From Bradyrhizobium sp. Ash2021 (GTDB lineage Bacteria; Pseudomonadota; Alphaproteobacteria; Rhizobiales; Xanthobacteraceae), in the NCBI RefSeq assembly GCF_031202265.1, contig NZ_CP100604.1, forward strand, positions 3,454,501-3,518,500: a stretch of DNA of 64,000 bases. The letters run 5' to 3'. Shown here piece by piece: positions 55,621 to 63,492 of the stretch (positions are counted from its first letter, which is position 1; every line of letters starts with the position of its first letter). Below the pieces are notes generated by a model. The model was given only the letters and a program-made list of their open reading frames with translations. It searched no databases and was not told the DNA's origin. Both the position numbers and the translations under genes were made by a program.

Positions 55621-55645
55621 GGAACAAGTCATCCGGACAACCGTT
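55621..55645 (+). promoter_or_regulatory. EcfG-type promoter of the peptidoglycan-binding gene
   Basis: GGAAC (55621-55625), a 16-base spacer, then CGTT (55642-55645): a perfect EcfG consensus. It lies 54 bases before the GTG at 55700 and 132 before the alternative TTG start. Confidence 0.7.
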
Positions 55646-55699
55646 GCCCAACGACCAAGCCGGAATCGACCTTTGATTTAGACGCCGCCGGAAGTTCGA

Positions 55700-56275
55700 G
55701 TGGCGGTGTATTTGAACCGACATAGGTTTTCAAAGCGAAATCATCGAGAGACTTCAAGATCAGGGAAGATCAAGCCATTGCGTGTCTTCATCCTCGCATT
55801 GTCAGTCCTGGCAATTCTCGCCGGTGCAAATGTTGCCAAAGCCGGTCCGAGCACGACCGACCGCGAGTTGGTGGCATCCCTCGATTCGGCGACCTCCGCC
55901 GACGAGGCAACTCAGGAAACCGAAGATCAGATTGGCCTGAACAAGGCAAAGCGTCGCGACGTGCAGCGCCGGCTGACCGGTATCGGCTTCGACACCAGGG
56001 TCAACGGACGGTTCGACGAGCAGGCCCGCACCGTCATCGCGCGCTGGCAGGCGGCACGCGGCTATCCCAGGACGGGCTTCCTCAACACGCTGCAGCATCA
56101 GGCGCTGCTGACCGAGTCCGTCTCGGCGGCACACGCCAGCGTCAGCGGCAGCGACACATCCGATGACGACCGCTCGGCCCGTCGTCACGGCGGGGGCGGT
56201 GCTCGCCATCACAGCAGTGGCGGTCCAGGCGGACTGATTGGCGGCGTCGTGGGCGGACTGTTCGGACGCAGGTGA
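55700..56275 (+). CDS. Peptidoglycan-binding domain protein, secreted
   Basis: A 191-aa protein. After a basic start there is a signal or membrane segment (about 27-46, LRVFILALSVLAILAGANVA), then a peptidoglycan-binding-like domain (about 80-138, RRDVQRRLTGIGFDTRVNGR), and a Gly/His/Arg-rich end closing with a glycine-zipper-like GGLIGGVVGGLFG. Start is GTG at 55700; a TTG at 55778 just before the signal segment, with GGGAAG upstream, is possible. An EcfG-type promoter precedes it, fitting an envelope stress role. Confidence 0.78.
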   Translation: MAVYLNRHRFSKRNHRETSRSGKIKPLRVFILALSVLAILAGANVAKAGPSTTDRELVASLDSATSADEATQETEDQIGLNKAKRRDVQRRLTGIGFDTRVNGRFDEQARTVIARWQAARGYPRTGFLNTLQHQALLTESVSAAHASVSGSDTSDDDRSARRHGGGGARHHSSGGPGGLIGGVVGGLFGRR

Positions 56276-56386
56276 CCCGCATTTGAGCTGCATCAAGGCC
56301 GTCGGGTCAGGGAAGAGCAGCCTGTCTTCTGCGCTCAAGGATTGGTCCATACGGGAGCATGGAATGTTGGTGCAAACGGCATGTGA

Positions 56387-56659
56387 GCCCTTCGTTCAGG
56401 GCACGTTCTTGAACTCCAATACGATGGTTATTCTCGATTGGTCGAAGTTCATGCCGTGGGTTTCACCGAAGAAGACAACCCCATCATGCGTGCCTGGCAA
56501 ATTCGAGGCGGCGCCGACGACAAAGAACCAATCGGATGGAAGCTTTTGCGGGTTGACGAAGCCAATGATGCCGTCGTCACAGATCAAAAGTCTTTGGCTC
56601 CCCGTCCCGATTACCAGGCAGGCGACAAAGCGATGAAGCTTATTACCTGCCAGCTCTGA
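56387..56659 (+). pseudogene. Small WYL-like protein gene lacking a proper start
   Basis: The frame reads ALRSGHVLELQYDGYSRLVE, then VHAVGFTEEDNPIMRAWQI and GWKLLRVDEA, ending DKAMKLITCQL. This matches a small family related to WYL-type ligand-binding domains that I recall from rhizobia. A TGA lies just upstream (56384-56386) and no ATG/GTG/TTG occurs before the TTG at 56438, which would cut off the conserved start. It is probably decayed, though a start at 56438 (73 aa) cannot be ruled out. Confidence 0.5.
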
Positions 56660-56817
56660 AGTACCGGCCGACAATTTCGGCTCATCGCGGTAAAGCGGAC
56701 ATCGCGGTTGCACACGCCGACATAGACGCTTTCCAGATAGCCCCAGTAAAACCAGGCTGGCAGCAATATGACCGCGCCAACAATGCCGATCTTTCTAAAA
56801 ATGCGTTGCCGCGTCAT
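56611..56817 (-). CDS. Possible small membrane protein
   Basis: A 68-aa frame with a basic start (MTRQRIFRKIG), one membrane segment (about 10-28, IVGAVILLPAWFYWGYLES) and a tail with two cysteines. The end overlaps the WYL-like remnant on the other strand by 49 bp. The ribosome site is poor. It could be a minor membrane or lipoprotein-like gene, or chance. Confidence 0.3.
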   Translation of the reverse strand: MTRQRIFRKIGIVGAVILLPAWFYWGYLESVYVGVCNRDVRFTAMSRNCRPVLQSWQVISFIALSPAW

Positions 56818-56992
56818 CCCGCAAATATGTGCCTGATGGTCGTCCGATCAACCTCAATTTCCCCGCCACAACCATGCGTCTCGTTTCCTATGTCGCGTTT
56901 ATGAACGGACGGCTGAATCCTGCTCGCATTCCTATGCCGTGATGGGCATTTCCCGACGATCGGGGATTCTCACACAGCAAGGAAACAAAGTT

Positions 56993-57222
56993 ATGACGAA
57001 AATCTCGCTTTAGCCGCATCGATAACGATGATGCTGGTTGCGATCTCAGGACCGGCGCTTGCAGGCGCGGCCGCACCGAAGACGCGGTATTGGCCCACAG
57101 CGACCGACCCCTCAGACCGGCAAGTGGTACGCGCCTTCAATGCATTCGATCCGGCGATGGCGACGCAGACGGTCGACCCCAATGCGCACCGTTATCATGG
57201 CGGACCGAAATCGAACTACTGA
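56993..57222 (+). pseudogene. Small secreted protein gene with frameshift in signal peptide
   Basis: The ATG at 56993 has a good ribosome site (AAGGAAA) and reads MTKISL, then meets TAG. One base more near 57011 would join it to the open frame that follows (LAASITMMLVAISGPALAGA, then KTRYWPTATDPSDR...), making a typical secreted protein of about 75 aa. Translation from the internal ATG at 57028 (64 aa) could still give a short signal peptide. The function is unknown. Confidence 0.5.
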
Positions 57223-57371
57223 TGTTTGATGTTCTCGACACGGCTCTCGCCACCTCGTTCAAGGGCATCGGGACCGGAGCATGCCGTCCTTTCTTGCGAC
57301 GACTTCGCGAAGCCGCCGAAAAGCGCGATGCACCGCTCAGGACATCGCCCGGCAAATCTTGGAGAGAGTAA

Positions 57372-57533
57372 ATGACGGACAACGAGAAAAAGAGAGACGA
57401 AGATCTTCAGCGCGCTGCTGAAGAATTCTTCGCGGCTAAAGTTTCTCAAGGCTATACGCCGGAACAAGCGACCTTGATGCTTCACGAGCGATTTCACCAG
57501 GTTCGCAAGGCTATCTTGCGCGTAGAGCCATGA
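57372..57533 (+). CDS. Small charged protein of unknown function
   Basis: A 53-aa frame, MTDNEKKRDEDLQRAAEEFF followed by a helical, charged body (YTPEQATLMLHERFHQVRKAI). It has a strong ribosome site (GGAGAGAG four bases before ATG). The stop overlaps the next small gene by ATGA. No family is recognised. Confidence 0.5.
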   Translation: MTDNEKKRDEDLQRAAEEFFAAKVSQGYTPEQATLMLHERFHQVRKAILRVEP

Positions 57534-57682
57534 AAAAAATCTCAAGAAAGATCAGCGTATCGCGCCGTAACCTGAAGACCGGCATCGAGGCGCCGATTTC
57601 TCCGAGTCGCGTAATCGTGTTCAAGCCATCGGCCATTCTAAAGCAGCGAATTAATGGCCACAGCCCCAGTGGCGTTGCGTGA
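57530..57682 (+). CDS. HU/IHF-like C-terminal mini-protein
   Basis: A 50-aa basic frame starting in an ATGA overlap with the gene before. The segment RRNLKTGIEAPISPSRVIVF followed by KPSAILKQRI resembles the DNA-binding arm and last helix of HU/IHF proteins, where (G)RNPKTG..., a basic arm and FKP...LK follow one another. The N-terminal dimerisation helices are missing and no trace of them is seen upstream in frame. It is either a remnant or a reduced DNA-binding protein. Confidence 0.4.
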   Translation: MKKISRKISVSRRNLKTGIEAPISPSRVIVFKPSAILKQRINGHSPSGVA

Positions 57683-57837
57683 GCAGCTGCGATGTTACTG
57701 GGATACGTTCTGGTCACTGTTTTTCAGCGCCGTTTGGTTCATGACGATCGTCTCGCATCCGGACGCTGAGATCACCGACAGGTAGTGCCGATGCCATGTG
57801 AATTTCCATATCGACCCCAGGACGATTGAGCAGCCAA

Positions 57838-58044
57838 ATGAACAAATCGAACACGCTTAGATTTGCCATGTACGGAGCTTGCCTAGGACTGCTCTACGCA
57901 GCCTTTCTGGAGATTGGGCTTTGGACACAAGTCGATATGAGCGGGCAAGCCGGTGGCGGATTAATTGGTGGCACTATCGCTGGAGCCATTCTGGGCTTAC
58001 TTGTTTCGGGTTTTCGAAATCTCTTTGTTCGGTTTTTTAGCTGA
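57838..58044 (+). CDS. Small membrane protein of unknown function
   Basis: A 68-aa protein with two membrane segments (about 10-30, [19 protein letters not shown]; about 40-60, [20 protein letters not shown]) and a basic end. The glycine-rich second segment suggests tight helix packing. The ATG at 57838 is used. No known family is assigned. Confidence 0.5.
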   Translation: MNKSNTLRFAMYGACLGLLYAAFLEIGLWTQVDMSGQAGGGLIGGTIAGAILGLLVSGFRNLFVRFFS

Positions 58045-58049
58045 CACCA

Positions 58050-58256
58050 TCAGCGGGCTTTTATCGTCGTTCGCATGGTGTCCCCAGGCCACTCGCACCG
58101 CTCATTCCCCTTCGCCTTCAGCGCATCGATCTGCGCACGGATTTTCCCGATTTCCTGAAAAATTTCGTGGCGCTCCTGGCTCGGCGGAAGCTTGCGAGCG
58201 GTCGCCAACAGTTCCGCCGCCATTTCTTCCAGCTCTTGCAATCTCGCCGCCCTCAT
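58050..58256 (-). CDS. Small helical protein of unknown function
   Basis: A 68-aa soluble protein, largely helical ([20 protein letters not shown], then [20 protein letters not shown]). It has a ribosome site GGGAA right before ATG. I recall similar conserved hypothetical proteins in Bradyrhizobium; the role is unknown. It is convergent with the small membrane protein gene at 57838. Confidence 0.62.
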   Translation of the reverse strand: MRAARLQELEEMAAELLATARKLPPSQERHEIFQEIGKIRAQIDALKAKGNERCEWPGDTMRTTIKAR

Positions 58257-58294
58257 TTCCCGGCGCCTTTGCTTGTGAAGAAACCCCGGCTAGT

Positions 58295-58411
58295 CTTCCG
58301 GCGCAGGCTCCAACCAAGTTCGAGTTCGTCATCAATCTCAAGACTGCCAGATCGCTCGGCCCCAGCGTGCCCGCAAACCTGCTCGCACTCTCCGACCGTG
58401 TGATCGAATGA
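58295..58411 (+). pseudogene. C-terminal fragment of an ABC substrate-binding protein
   Basis: The frame [20 protein letters not shown] and on to [11 protein letters not shown] is the usual C-terminus of the ABC_sub_bind family. Only about 38 residues remain; the rest of the gene is absent and a small gene on the other strand lies there now. It is related to the intact gene at 53611 (ending KFELVANLNAARSIGL...ADKVIE). Confidence 0.7.
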
Positions 58412-58552
58412 GTGCGGTCACTTCCGTTATTGGCACAAAACGGACATCGCCGTAGCGCTGATGAATGTCGGCTTTGAGGGGAAGACCTGATATCGAATTT
58501 GATTGCGTCAATCAAACATGCGACGTTGGTTCCACCAAAGCGAGGAGCACCA

Positions 58553-59476
58553 ATGAAAGCGGCCTTCATCGAACGGCACGGCGAACCGGAAGTTCTGCAA
58601 TTCGGCGAGATGCCCGATCCCGTGGCCGCATCCGGCGAGGTCGTGGTCGATATTGTCGCCGCCAGCGTCAATGGCGCGGACTGGAAAGTGCGCGAGGGCA
58701 AATCGGGCCAGCTTTCGCGATTCCCTTACATTCTCGGGCGGGATTTCTCCGGCGTCGTTTCGGCGGTTGGGCAAGGTGTCACAGACCTGCGCGTCGGCGA
58801 TGAGGTCTTCGCCGTCTGCGACGTTGGCCAGGAGGGTGCCTATGCCGAGAAGATTGCGATCAAGGCGGCTATTGTCGCAAAGAAAACCGATCGCCTGTCG
58901 CATGTCGATGCCGCCGCACTGGCGCTTGCCGGGTTGACGGCGATTTGCACCGTCGAAGACACATTGAAACTGAAGGCGGGCGAGACAATCCTGATCCAGG
59001 GCGGCGCGGGCGGCGTCGCGAGCTTTGCCGTCCAGCTGGCAAAACATCTGGGGGCGCGCGTGATCACGACCGCAAGCGCTGCGAACCATGATTATCTCCG
59101 CCAAATCGGCGCCGACGAGATCATCGACTACAATGCGGTGGATTTTACCAAAACCGTGAGCGGCTGCGACGCCGTATTCGATACCGTCGGCGGCGATGTC
59201 GCGCAGCGGTCGTTCAGCGTGCTGAAACCAGGCGGCCGGGCGGCCTTTATTGCCTCGGGCGCACAGGCGCCAAAACCGGACCGCAGCGATGTCGTTGCCT
59301 TGCGGCCCAACGTCGGACGCGATCGGCCGCATCTCGAGCGCATCGTGGCGCTGGTTGCGGCAGGGGCCGTCCGTCCCCCGGAAGTGACACGCTATCAGCT
59401 CAGCGACGCCGTAGCCGCGCACAGGGTAAGCGAATCCCGCCACTTTCGCGGCAAGCTGGTTTTTCTGGTCCGCTGA
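58553..59476 (+). CDS. NADP-dependent oxidoreductase (quinone reductase-like MDR)
   Basis: A 307-aa medium-chain dehydrogenase/reductase without the zinc-binding residues, similar to quinone oxidoreductases. N-terminal GroES-like domain (about 1-115, ILGRDFSGVVSAVG) and Rossmann domain (about 120-270) with the cofactor motif GGAGGVASFAVQLAK (about 146). It reduces quinones or enones with NADPH. The ATG at 58553 follows GAGGAG. It is convergent with the luciferase-like gene. Confidence 0.9.
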   Translation: MKAAFIERHGEPEVLQFGEMPDPVAASGEVVVDIVAASVNGADWKVREGKSGQLSRFPYILGRDFSGVVSAVGQGVTDLRVGDEVFAVCDVGQEGAYAEKIAIKAAIVAKKTDRLSHVDAAALALAGLTAICTVEDTLKLKAGETILIQGGAGGVASFAVQLAKHLGARVITTASAANHDYLRQIGADEIIDYNAVDFTKTVSGCDAVFDTVGGDVAQRSFSVLKPGGRAAFIASGAQAPKPDRSDVVALRPNVGRDRPHLERIVALVAAGAVRPPEVTRYQLSDAVAAHRVSESRHFRGKLVFLVR

Positions 59477-59504
59477 AACGGCCTCGCTCGCCTGGCTGGA
59501 TCGA

Positions 59505-60548
59505 TCAAGCAGCTTCCTGCGCGAGCATGTCCCGGACCAGCGGCACGACCTTGCGGCCGTACAGTTCGATGCTGCGCATCAGCTTCTCATGCGGCAGCGG
59601 GCCGGCCGAATATTTCAGCTGAAAGCGCGCGATGCCGAGCGCCTTCGCGGTGGCCGCGATCTTTCGCGCCACCGTCTCCGGCGAACCGACATAGAGCGAG
59701 CCGTGATCGGCCTCCTGCACGAACTCGTCGCGGCCCATCGGCGGCCAGCCGCGCTCCTTGCCGATGCGATCGCGCATGGTCTTGTAGTCGGGCCAGAGCT
59801 CCTCGCGCGCCTGCGTGTCGCTATCGGCGACATAACCCGGCGAATGCACGCCGATCGGCTTGACCGGGCGGCCGAACTGCTTGAAGGCGCGGTGGTAGAG
59901 GTCAACATAGGGTGCGAACCGCTTCGGATCGCCGCCGATGATGGCCAGCATCAGCGGCAGGTCATAATGCGCCGCGCGCACCACCGACTCCGGGCTGCCG
60001 CCGACGCCGATCCAGGTCTTGAGCGTGCCGTGTTCGATCGGCGGAAACACATGCTGGTTATTGAGCGGTGGGCGCAGCTTGCCCTGCCAGTTCACCGCCT
60101 GCTGCTTCAAGAGCTCGGTGAACAGATCGAGCTTCTCCTCGAACAGCCCTTCATACTGGCGCAGGTCGAAGCCGAACAGCGGGAAAGATTCGGTGAACGA
60201 GCCGCGGCCGAGGATCACCTCGGCGCGTCCGCCTGACACCGCATCGACGGTCGCAAACCGCTGGAACACGCGGATCGGATCGTCCGAACTCAGCACCGTC
60301 ACCGCCGAGCCGAGCCGGATGCGACGGGTGCGCGCGGCGATCGCCGCCAGCACCGTTTCGGGCGAAGAGATCGCGAAGTCGGCCCGGTGGTGCTCGCCAA
60401 GGCCGATAAAGTCGATGCCGAGCTGGTCGGCCAGCACCGCCTCCTCGATGACGTTGCGGATCACCTGCGCAGGCGGCAGCGGCGAGCCGAGCGCATCGTT
60501 GGTGACGTCGCCAAAGGTATCGAGCCCAAATTCGAGCGGGGTGGTCAT
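59505..60548 (-). CDS. LLM-class flavin-dependent oxidoreductase
   Basis: A 347-aa luciferase-like monooxygenase of TIM-barrel form, using reduced FMN or F420. Typical segments are FIGLGEHHRADFAISSPETV (about 45), LGSAVTVLSSDDPIRVFQRF and GRGSFTESFPLFG. Proteins of this subgroup are often of unknown substrate. It appears to be a single gene, with a repeat-filled gap upstream. Confidence 0.9.
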   Translation of the reverse strand: MTTPLEFGLDTFGDVTNDALGSPLPPAQVIRNVIEEAVLADQLGIDFIGLGEHHRADFAISSPETVLAAIAARTRRIRLGSAVTVLSSDDPIRVFQRFATVDAVSGGRAEVILGRGSFTESFPLFGFDLRQYEGLFEEKLDLFTELLKQQAVNWQGKLRPPLNNQHVFPPIEHGTLKTWIGVGGSPESVVRAAHYDLPLMLAIIGGDPKRFAPYVDLYHRAFKQFGRPVKPIGVHSPGYVADSDTQAREELWPDYKTMRDRIGKERGWPPMGRDEFVQEADHGSLYVGSPETVARKIAATAKALGIARFQLKYSAGPLPHEKLMRSIELYGRKVVPLVRDMLAQEAA

Positions 60549-60788
60549 CTGTCGTATCCGGTTGTGGCATGCCTTTTGGCATGCGTTAGCGCATCGCGCC
60601 GTGAGTTTTCAATATGCGTGAACGGGAGGAGCAGGCTGCGACGCCAAATCCTCGACCCGGACGAAGGGCGCCGCGTTCTTATTTGGTTACGAGCTAATAG
60701 TCGCTCGCTGTCTGGCAAGACTGCGCTGGGAAACACAGGGTTTCCGCAGGCGACGCAATAAGACTGCATGATTTGGAGCGGTTCATCC

Positions 60789-61260
60789 AGTGATTTGCCC
60801 CGCAGATTGCCCGACGGGCAAATCAGTGATTTTCTGTCAAGCCAATGCCAAGAAAATATTCCGCTTGTCGCGTCGGGCAAATCAGTGATTTGACTCCGCC
60901 CGTCTCACCCGACAAGAGGGGCGGCTCGCGATCGTCACGAAACGCGTGGTGGGATGCGGTGGACGCGAAAGCTGCGACTGACGAGCGTGGCCGATGCGGA
61001 CGGCGAAGTCGCGTGGTCCTGACGCCCCGATGCTGGCGTCAAGTTGGCGGAAGTATCCCGCCGATGACGGTGGCAAGAAAGCCGGTCACCGGGGAGAGCG
61101 CGCTATAAGCCGTAAAACCATTGCGCAGGGAAGGCCGGATGCTCTCCGCTGAACCTGTATGCTCGTGTGCGCATTTTCTTGTGCAGCTTGCACACGAGAC
61201 CGCGGGTGCAGCGCGCACCCGGCTTTCCCTGCGCCCTCTGTTTTCGAGAGGGACAGTGTT
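60789..61260. repeat. Complex dispersed repeat region
   Basis: The gap upstream of the LLM gene (60549-61578) has no credible gene. It contains two copies of GGGCAAATCAGTGATT (about 60816-60831 and 60875-60890), and then GC-rich blocks with hairpins, such as GTGCAGCTTGCACACGAG. This resembles long non-coding repeats found many times in Bradyrhizobium chromosomes. The spurious short frames on both strands are probably not genes. Confidence 0.55.
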
Positions 61261-61325
61261 CTGGCAAACCTCGGACGCATCGCGCCGCGAGAATGCGGAT
61301 TTATGTTTGCGGGATGTAGCAAGCC

Positions 61326-61438
61326 GTCATTGCGAGCGAAGCGAAGCAATCCATTGCTCCGCTTGCGCTGATAGATGGATTGCTTCGCGGAGCCTGTCAT
61401 CGGGCGCGCATTCGCGTGACCCGTTGGCTCGCAATGAC
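61326..61438. repeat. Dispersed palindromic repeat, family A, copy 4
   Basis: Fourth member of the family at 2545, in reverse orientation compared with copies 1 and 2. Outer arms GTCATTGCGAG / CTCGCAATGAC; the GCGCGCATTCGCG block lies at the right side. Confidence 0.85.
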
Positions 61439-61463
61439 GTGGACAAGTCGGTGCCATCCCATT

Positions 61464-61565
61464 CGTCGTCGCCCGCGAAAGCGGGCGATCCAGTATTCCA
61501 GAGACGCCAATGATTGAACCGAGAGGCCGCAGCGTACTGGATTCCGCGCATGCGCGGGGAATGAC
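61464..61565. repeat. Intergenic palindromic repeat, family E
   Basis: Two GC-rich hairpins, GCCCGC-GAAA-GCGGGC and CCGCGCATGCGCGG, are joined by a central block; CCAGTA and TACTGG form an inner inverted pair. It lies 26 bp after the family A copy and just before the stop of the small membrane gene. Confidence 0.7.
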
Positions 61566-61578
61566 AGCCAATGCTGCG

Positions 61579-61866
61579 CTACTCCGGCGCCGCTCCCACC
61601 GGTGGGCCACCGGGCGGCCGGTGCAAAAATGTGATCGACGCAAAGGCACCGATCCACGAACCGACCGCCGCAAACCCGACATAGACCCAGTTTTCGGTGT
61701 AGCTGATGACGGCATAGGACGAGAGCAGATACCAGACGCTGCTCCAGGTCGCGGCCGGCACCCGCTTGCGCGCCACCACGGCCGAGGTGAACATGACATA
61801 GACCGCGTCCGTTGCGGCGGTTGCAAGCAAGACGGCACCGGCGGTGAGGGGATCGATGGCGGCCAT
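61579..61866 (-). CDS. Small multi-spanning membrane protein
   Basis: A 95-aa membrane protein with about three membrane helices (about 8-28, 38-55 and 60-80) and a Pro/Gly-rich end. The ATG at 61866 has a strong ribosome site (GGAGGGAA). The same frame is open far upstream, but only as the reverse of the CoA-transferase gene. I recall such short conserved proteins in Bradyrhizobium; the function is unknown. Confidence 0.7.
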   Translation of the reverse strand: MAAIDPLTAGAVLLATAATDAVYVMFTSAVVARKRVPAATWSSVWYLLSSYAVISYTENWVYVGFAAVGSWIGAFASITFLHRPPGGPPVGAAPE

Positions 61867-61923
61867 TGCAGTTCCCTCCAGGGTGAGGCAGAGCTTGTCG
61901 AAAGCTAGAGAAGAGGGACGGTG

Positions 61924-63345
61924 ATGCAAAGCCCCAAGGAAAGCCGCATGGAAAGCCCCAAGGAAATCCTCTCCGATATCTGGACATCGGCCGGCGGTGA
62001 TCCGGCCGCGCTCGACGCAGTCAAGCTGACCGGTGACGAAGCGCAATTGCCGTCGTCGTTTCGCGTCGCTGCCGCGGCGCAGACCAGCGTGGCCGCGACC
62101 GGACTGGCGGCGGCGCAGATCTGGAAGCTGCGCAGCGGGCAAGGCCAGGACGTCGCGGTCGATATGCGTCATGCCGTGGTCGAATGCCGAAGCGAGCGCT
62201 ATCTGCGGGTCGACGGCAAGCCGCCGCCGCCGGCATGGGATGCGATCGCTGGAATCTACAACACCCGCGATCAACGCTTCGTGCGGCTGCACACCAATTT
62301 CAGGCATCACCGCGACGCCGTCTGCAAGGTGTTGAACTGCAAGCCCGAGCGCGACGAGGTGCAGGCGGCGCTGATGCAGTGGGACGGCGAGGCGTTCGAG
62401 ACCGCGGCCTATGCCGGCGGTTGCGTGGTTGCGTTGATGCGCTCGCATGAGGAGTGGTCGGCAACGCCGCACGCAAAAGCGCTGGCGGAATTGCCGCTGA
62501 TCAGCATTGAGAAGATCGGCGACGCGGCGCCAAAACCCTGGCCCACCGGCGATCGGCCGCTGGCCGGCATTCGCGTGCTCGATCTGTCGCGCGTGATCGC
62601 GGGGCCGGTCGCGGGCCGTACCCTCGCGGCCCATGGCGCCGATGTGCTGTTGATCTCCGGTCCGGATTTGCCGGCGATTCCCTGGCTCACCATCGACACC
62701 GGCCGCGGCAAGCTCACGAGCTTTGTCGAATTGAGGAGCGAGCAGGGCCGCGGCGCATTGCGCGATCTGTTGGCAGAGGCAGATATCTTCTCTCAGGGTT
62801 ATCGGCCGCACGCGATCGCCAGGCTCGGCTTCTCGCCGGACGAGGCGGCCAGCATCAATCCCGGTATCGTCTATGTGACGCTGTCGGCCTATGGCCGCGC
62901 CGGTCCCTGGGCGGAGCGCCGCGGCTTTGACTCGCTGGTGCAGACCGCGTCCGGTTTCAACCATGCCGAAGGCCAGGCCGCGGGCGTCGACGGGCCGAAG
63001 GAATTGCCGGCGCAGATGCTCGACCACGCCACCGGCTACTTCATGGCGTTCGGCGCCATGATGGCCAAAGCGCGTCAGGCTCGCGAAGGCGGCAGCTGGC
63101 ATGTCCGGGTGTCGCTGGCGCAAACCGGGCGGTGGCTATGGAATCTCGGCCGCGTCGCCGACGGTTTTATGACCGAGGATTTGAAGGGAGAAACGGTGAT
63201 GCCCTTTATCGAGGAAGTCGCGTCGGGCTTCGGACCGCTGCGGTCGGTCAGGCATTCGGCGGTTTTGTCGAAAACGCCCGCCTTCTGGGCTCGGCCGGCG
63301 ATGCCGCTCGGCAGTCATCTGCCCCAATGGCCGGCGCGCGGTTGA
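61924..63345 (+). CDS. CaiB/BaiF-family CoA-transferase
   Basis: A 473-aa class III CoA-transferase. The core segment IRVLDLSRVIAGPVAGRTLA (about 215) is the family signature, with IVYVTLSAYGRAGPW later (about 320). These enzymes move CoA between carboxylic acids. An N-terminal part (about 1-200) resembles a second, degenerate copy of the fold. The ATG at 61924 has GAGGGA five bases upstream; a near-repeat of the first eight codons follows, so a second start at 61948 with its own AAGGA is possible. Confidence 0.85.
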   Translation: MQSPKESRMESPKEILSDIWTSAGGDPAALDAVKLTGDEAQLPSSFRVAAAAQTSVAATGLAAAQIWKLRSGQGQDVAVDMRHAVVECRSERYLRVDGKPPPPAWDAIAGIYNTRDQRFVRLHTNFRHHRDAVCKVLNCKPERDEVQAALMQWDGEAFETAAYAGGCVVALMRSHEEWSATPHAKALAELPLISIEKIGDAAPKPWPTGDRPLAGIRVLDLSRVIAGPVAGRTLAAHGADVLLISGPDLPAIPWLTIDTGRGKLTSFVELRSEQGRGALRDLLAEADIFSQGYRPHAIARLGFSPDEAASINPGIVYVTLSAYGRAGPWAERRGFDSLVQTASGFNHAEGQAAGVDGPKELPAQMLDHATGYFMAFGAMMAKARQAREGGSWHVRVSLAQTGRWLWNLGRVADGFMTEDLKGETVMPFIEEVASGFGPLRSVRHSAVLSKTPAFWARPAMPLGSHLPQWPARG

Positions 63346-63492
63346 AGTCCTCGGGGCTTGTCTCTCGAAACTTTAACGACAAACGCTAAGGCTAATCGCG
63401 TTTTTTAGGTTGTTTGAAATATCAATTGGGCACTATTAGCGCACCGCAGGGGCAGTCCTTGCCGGAAACATCGTCGACTTGATCCGGACCGC

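Noticed and set aside
61867..63123. Upstream extension of the small membrane gene frame on the minus strand
   Set aside because: It only mirrors the CoA-transferase gene; a strong ribosome site at 61866 marks the true start.
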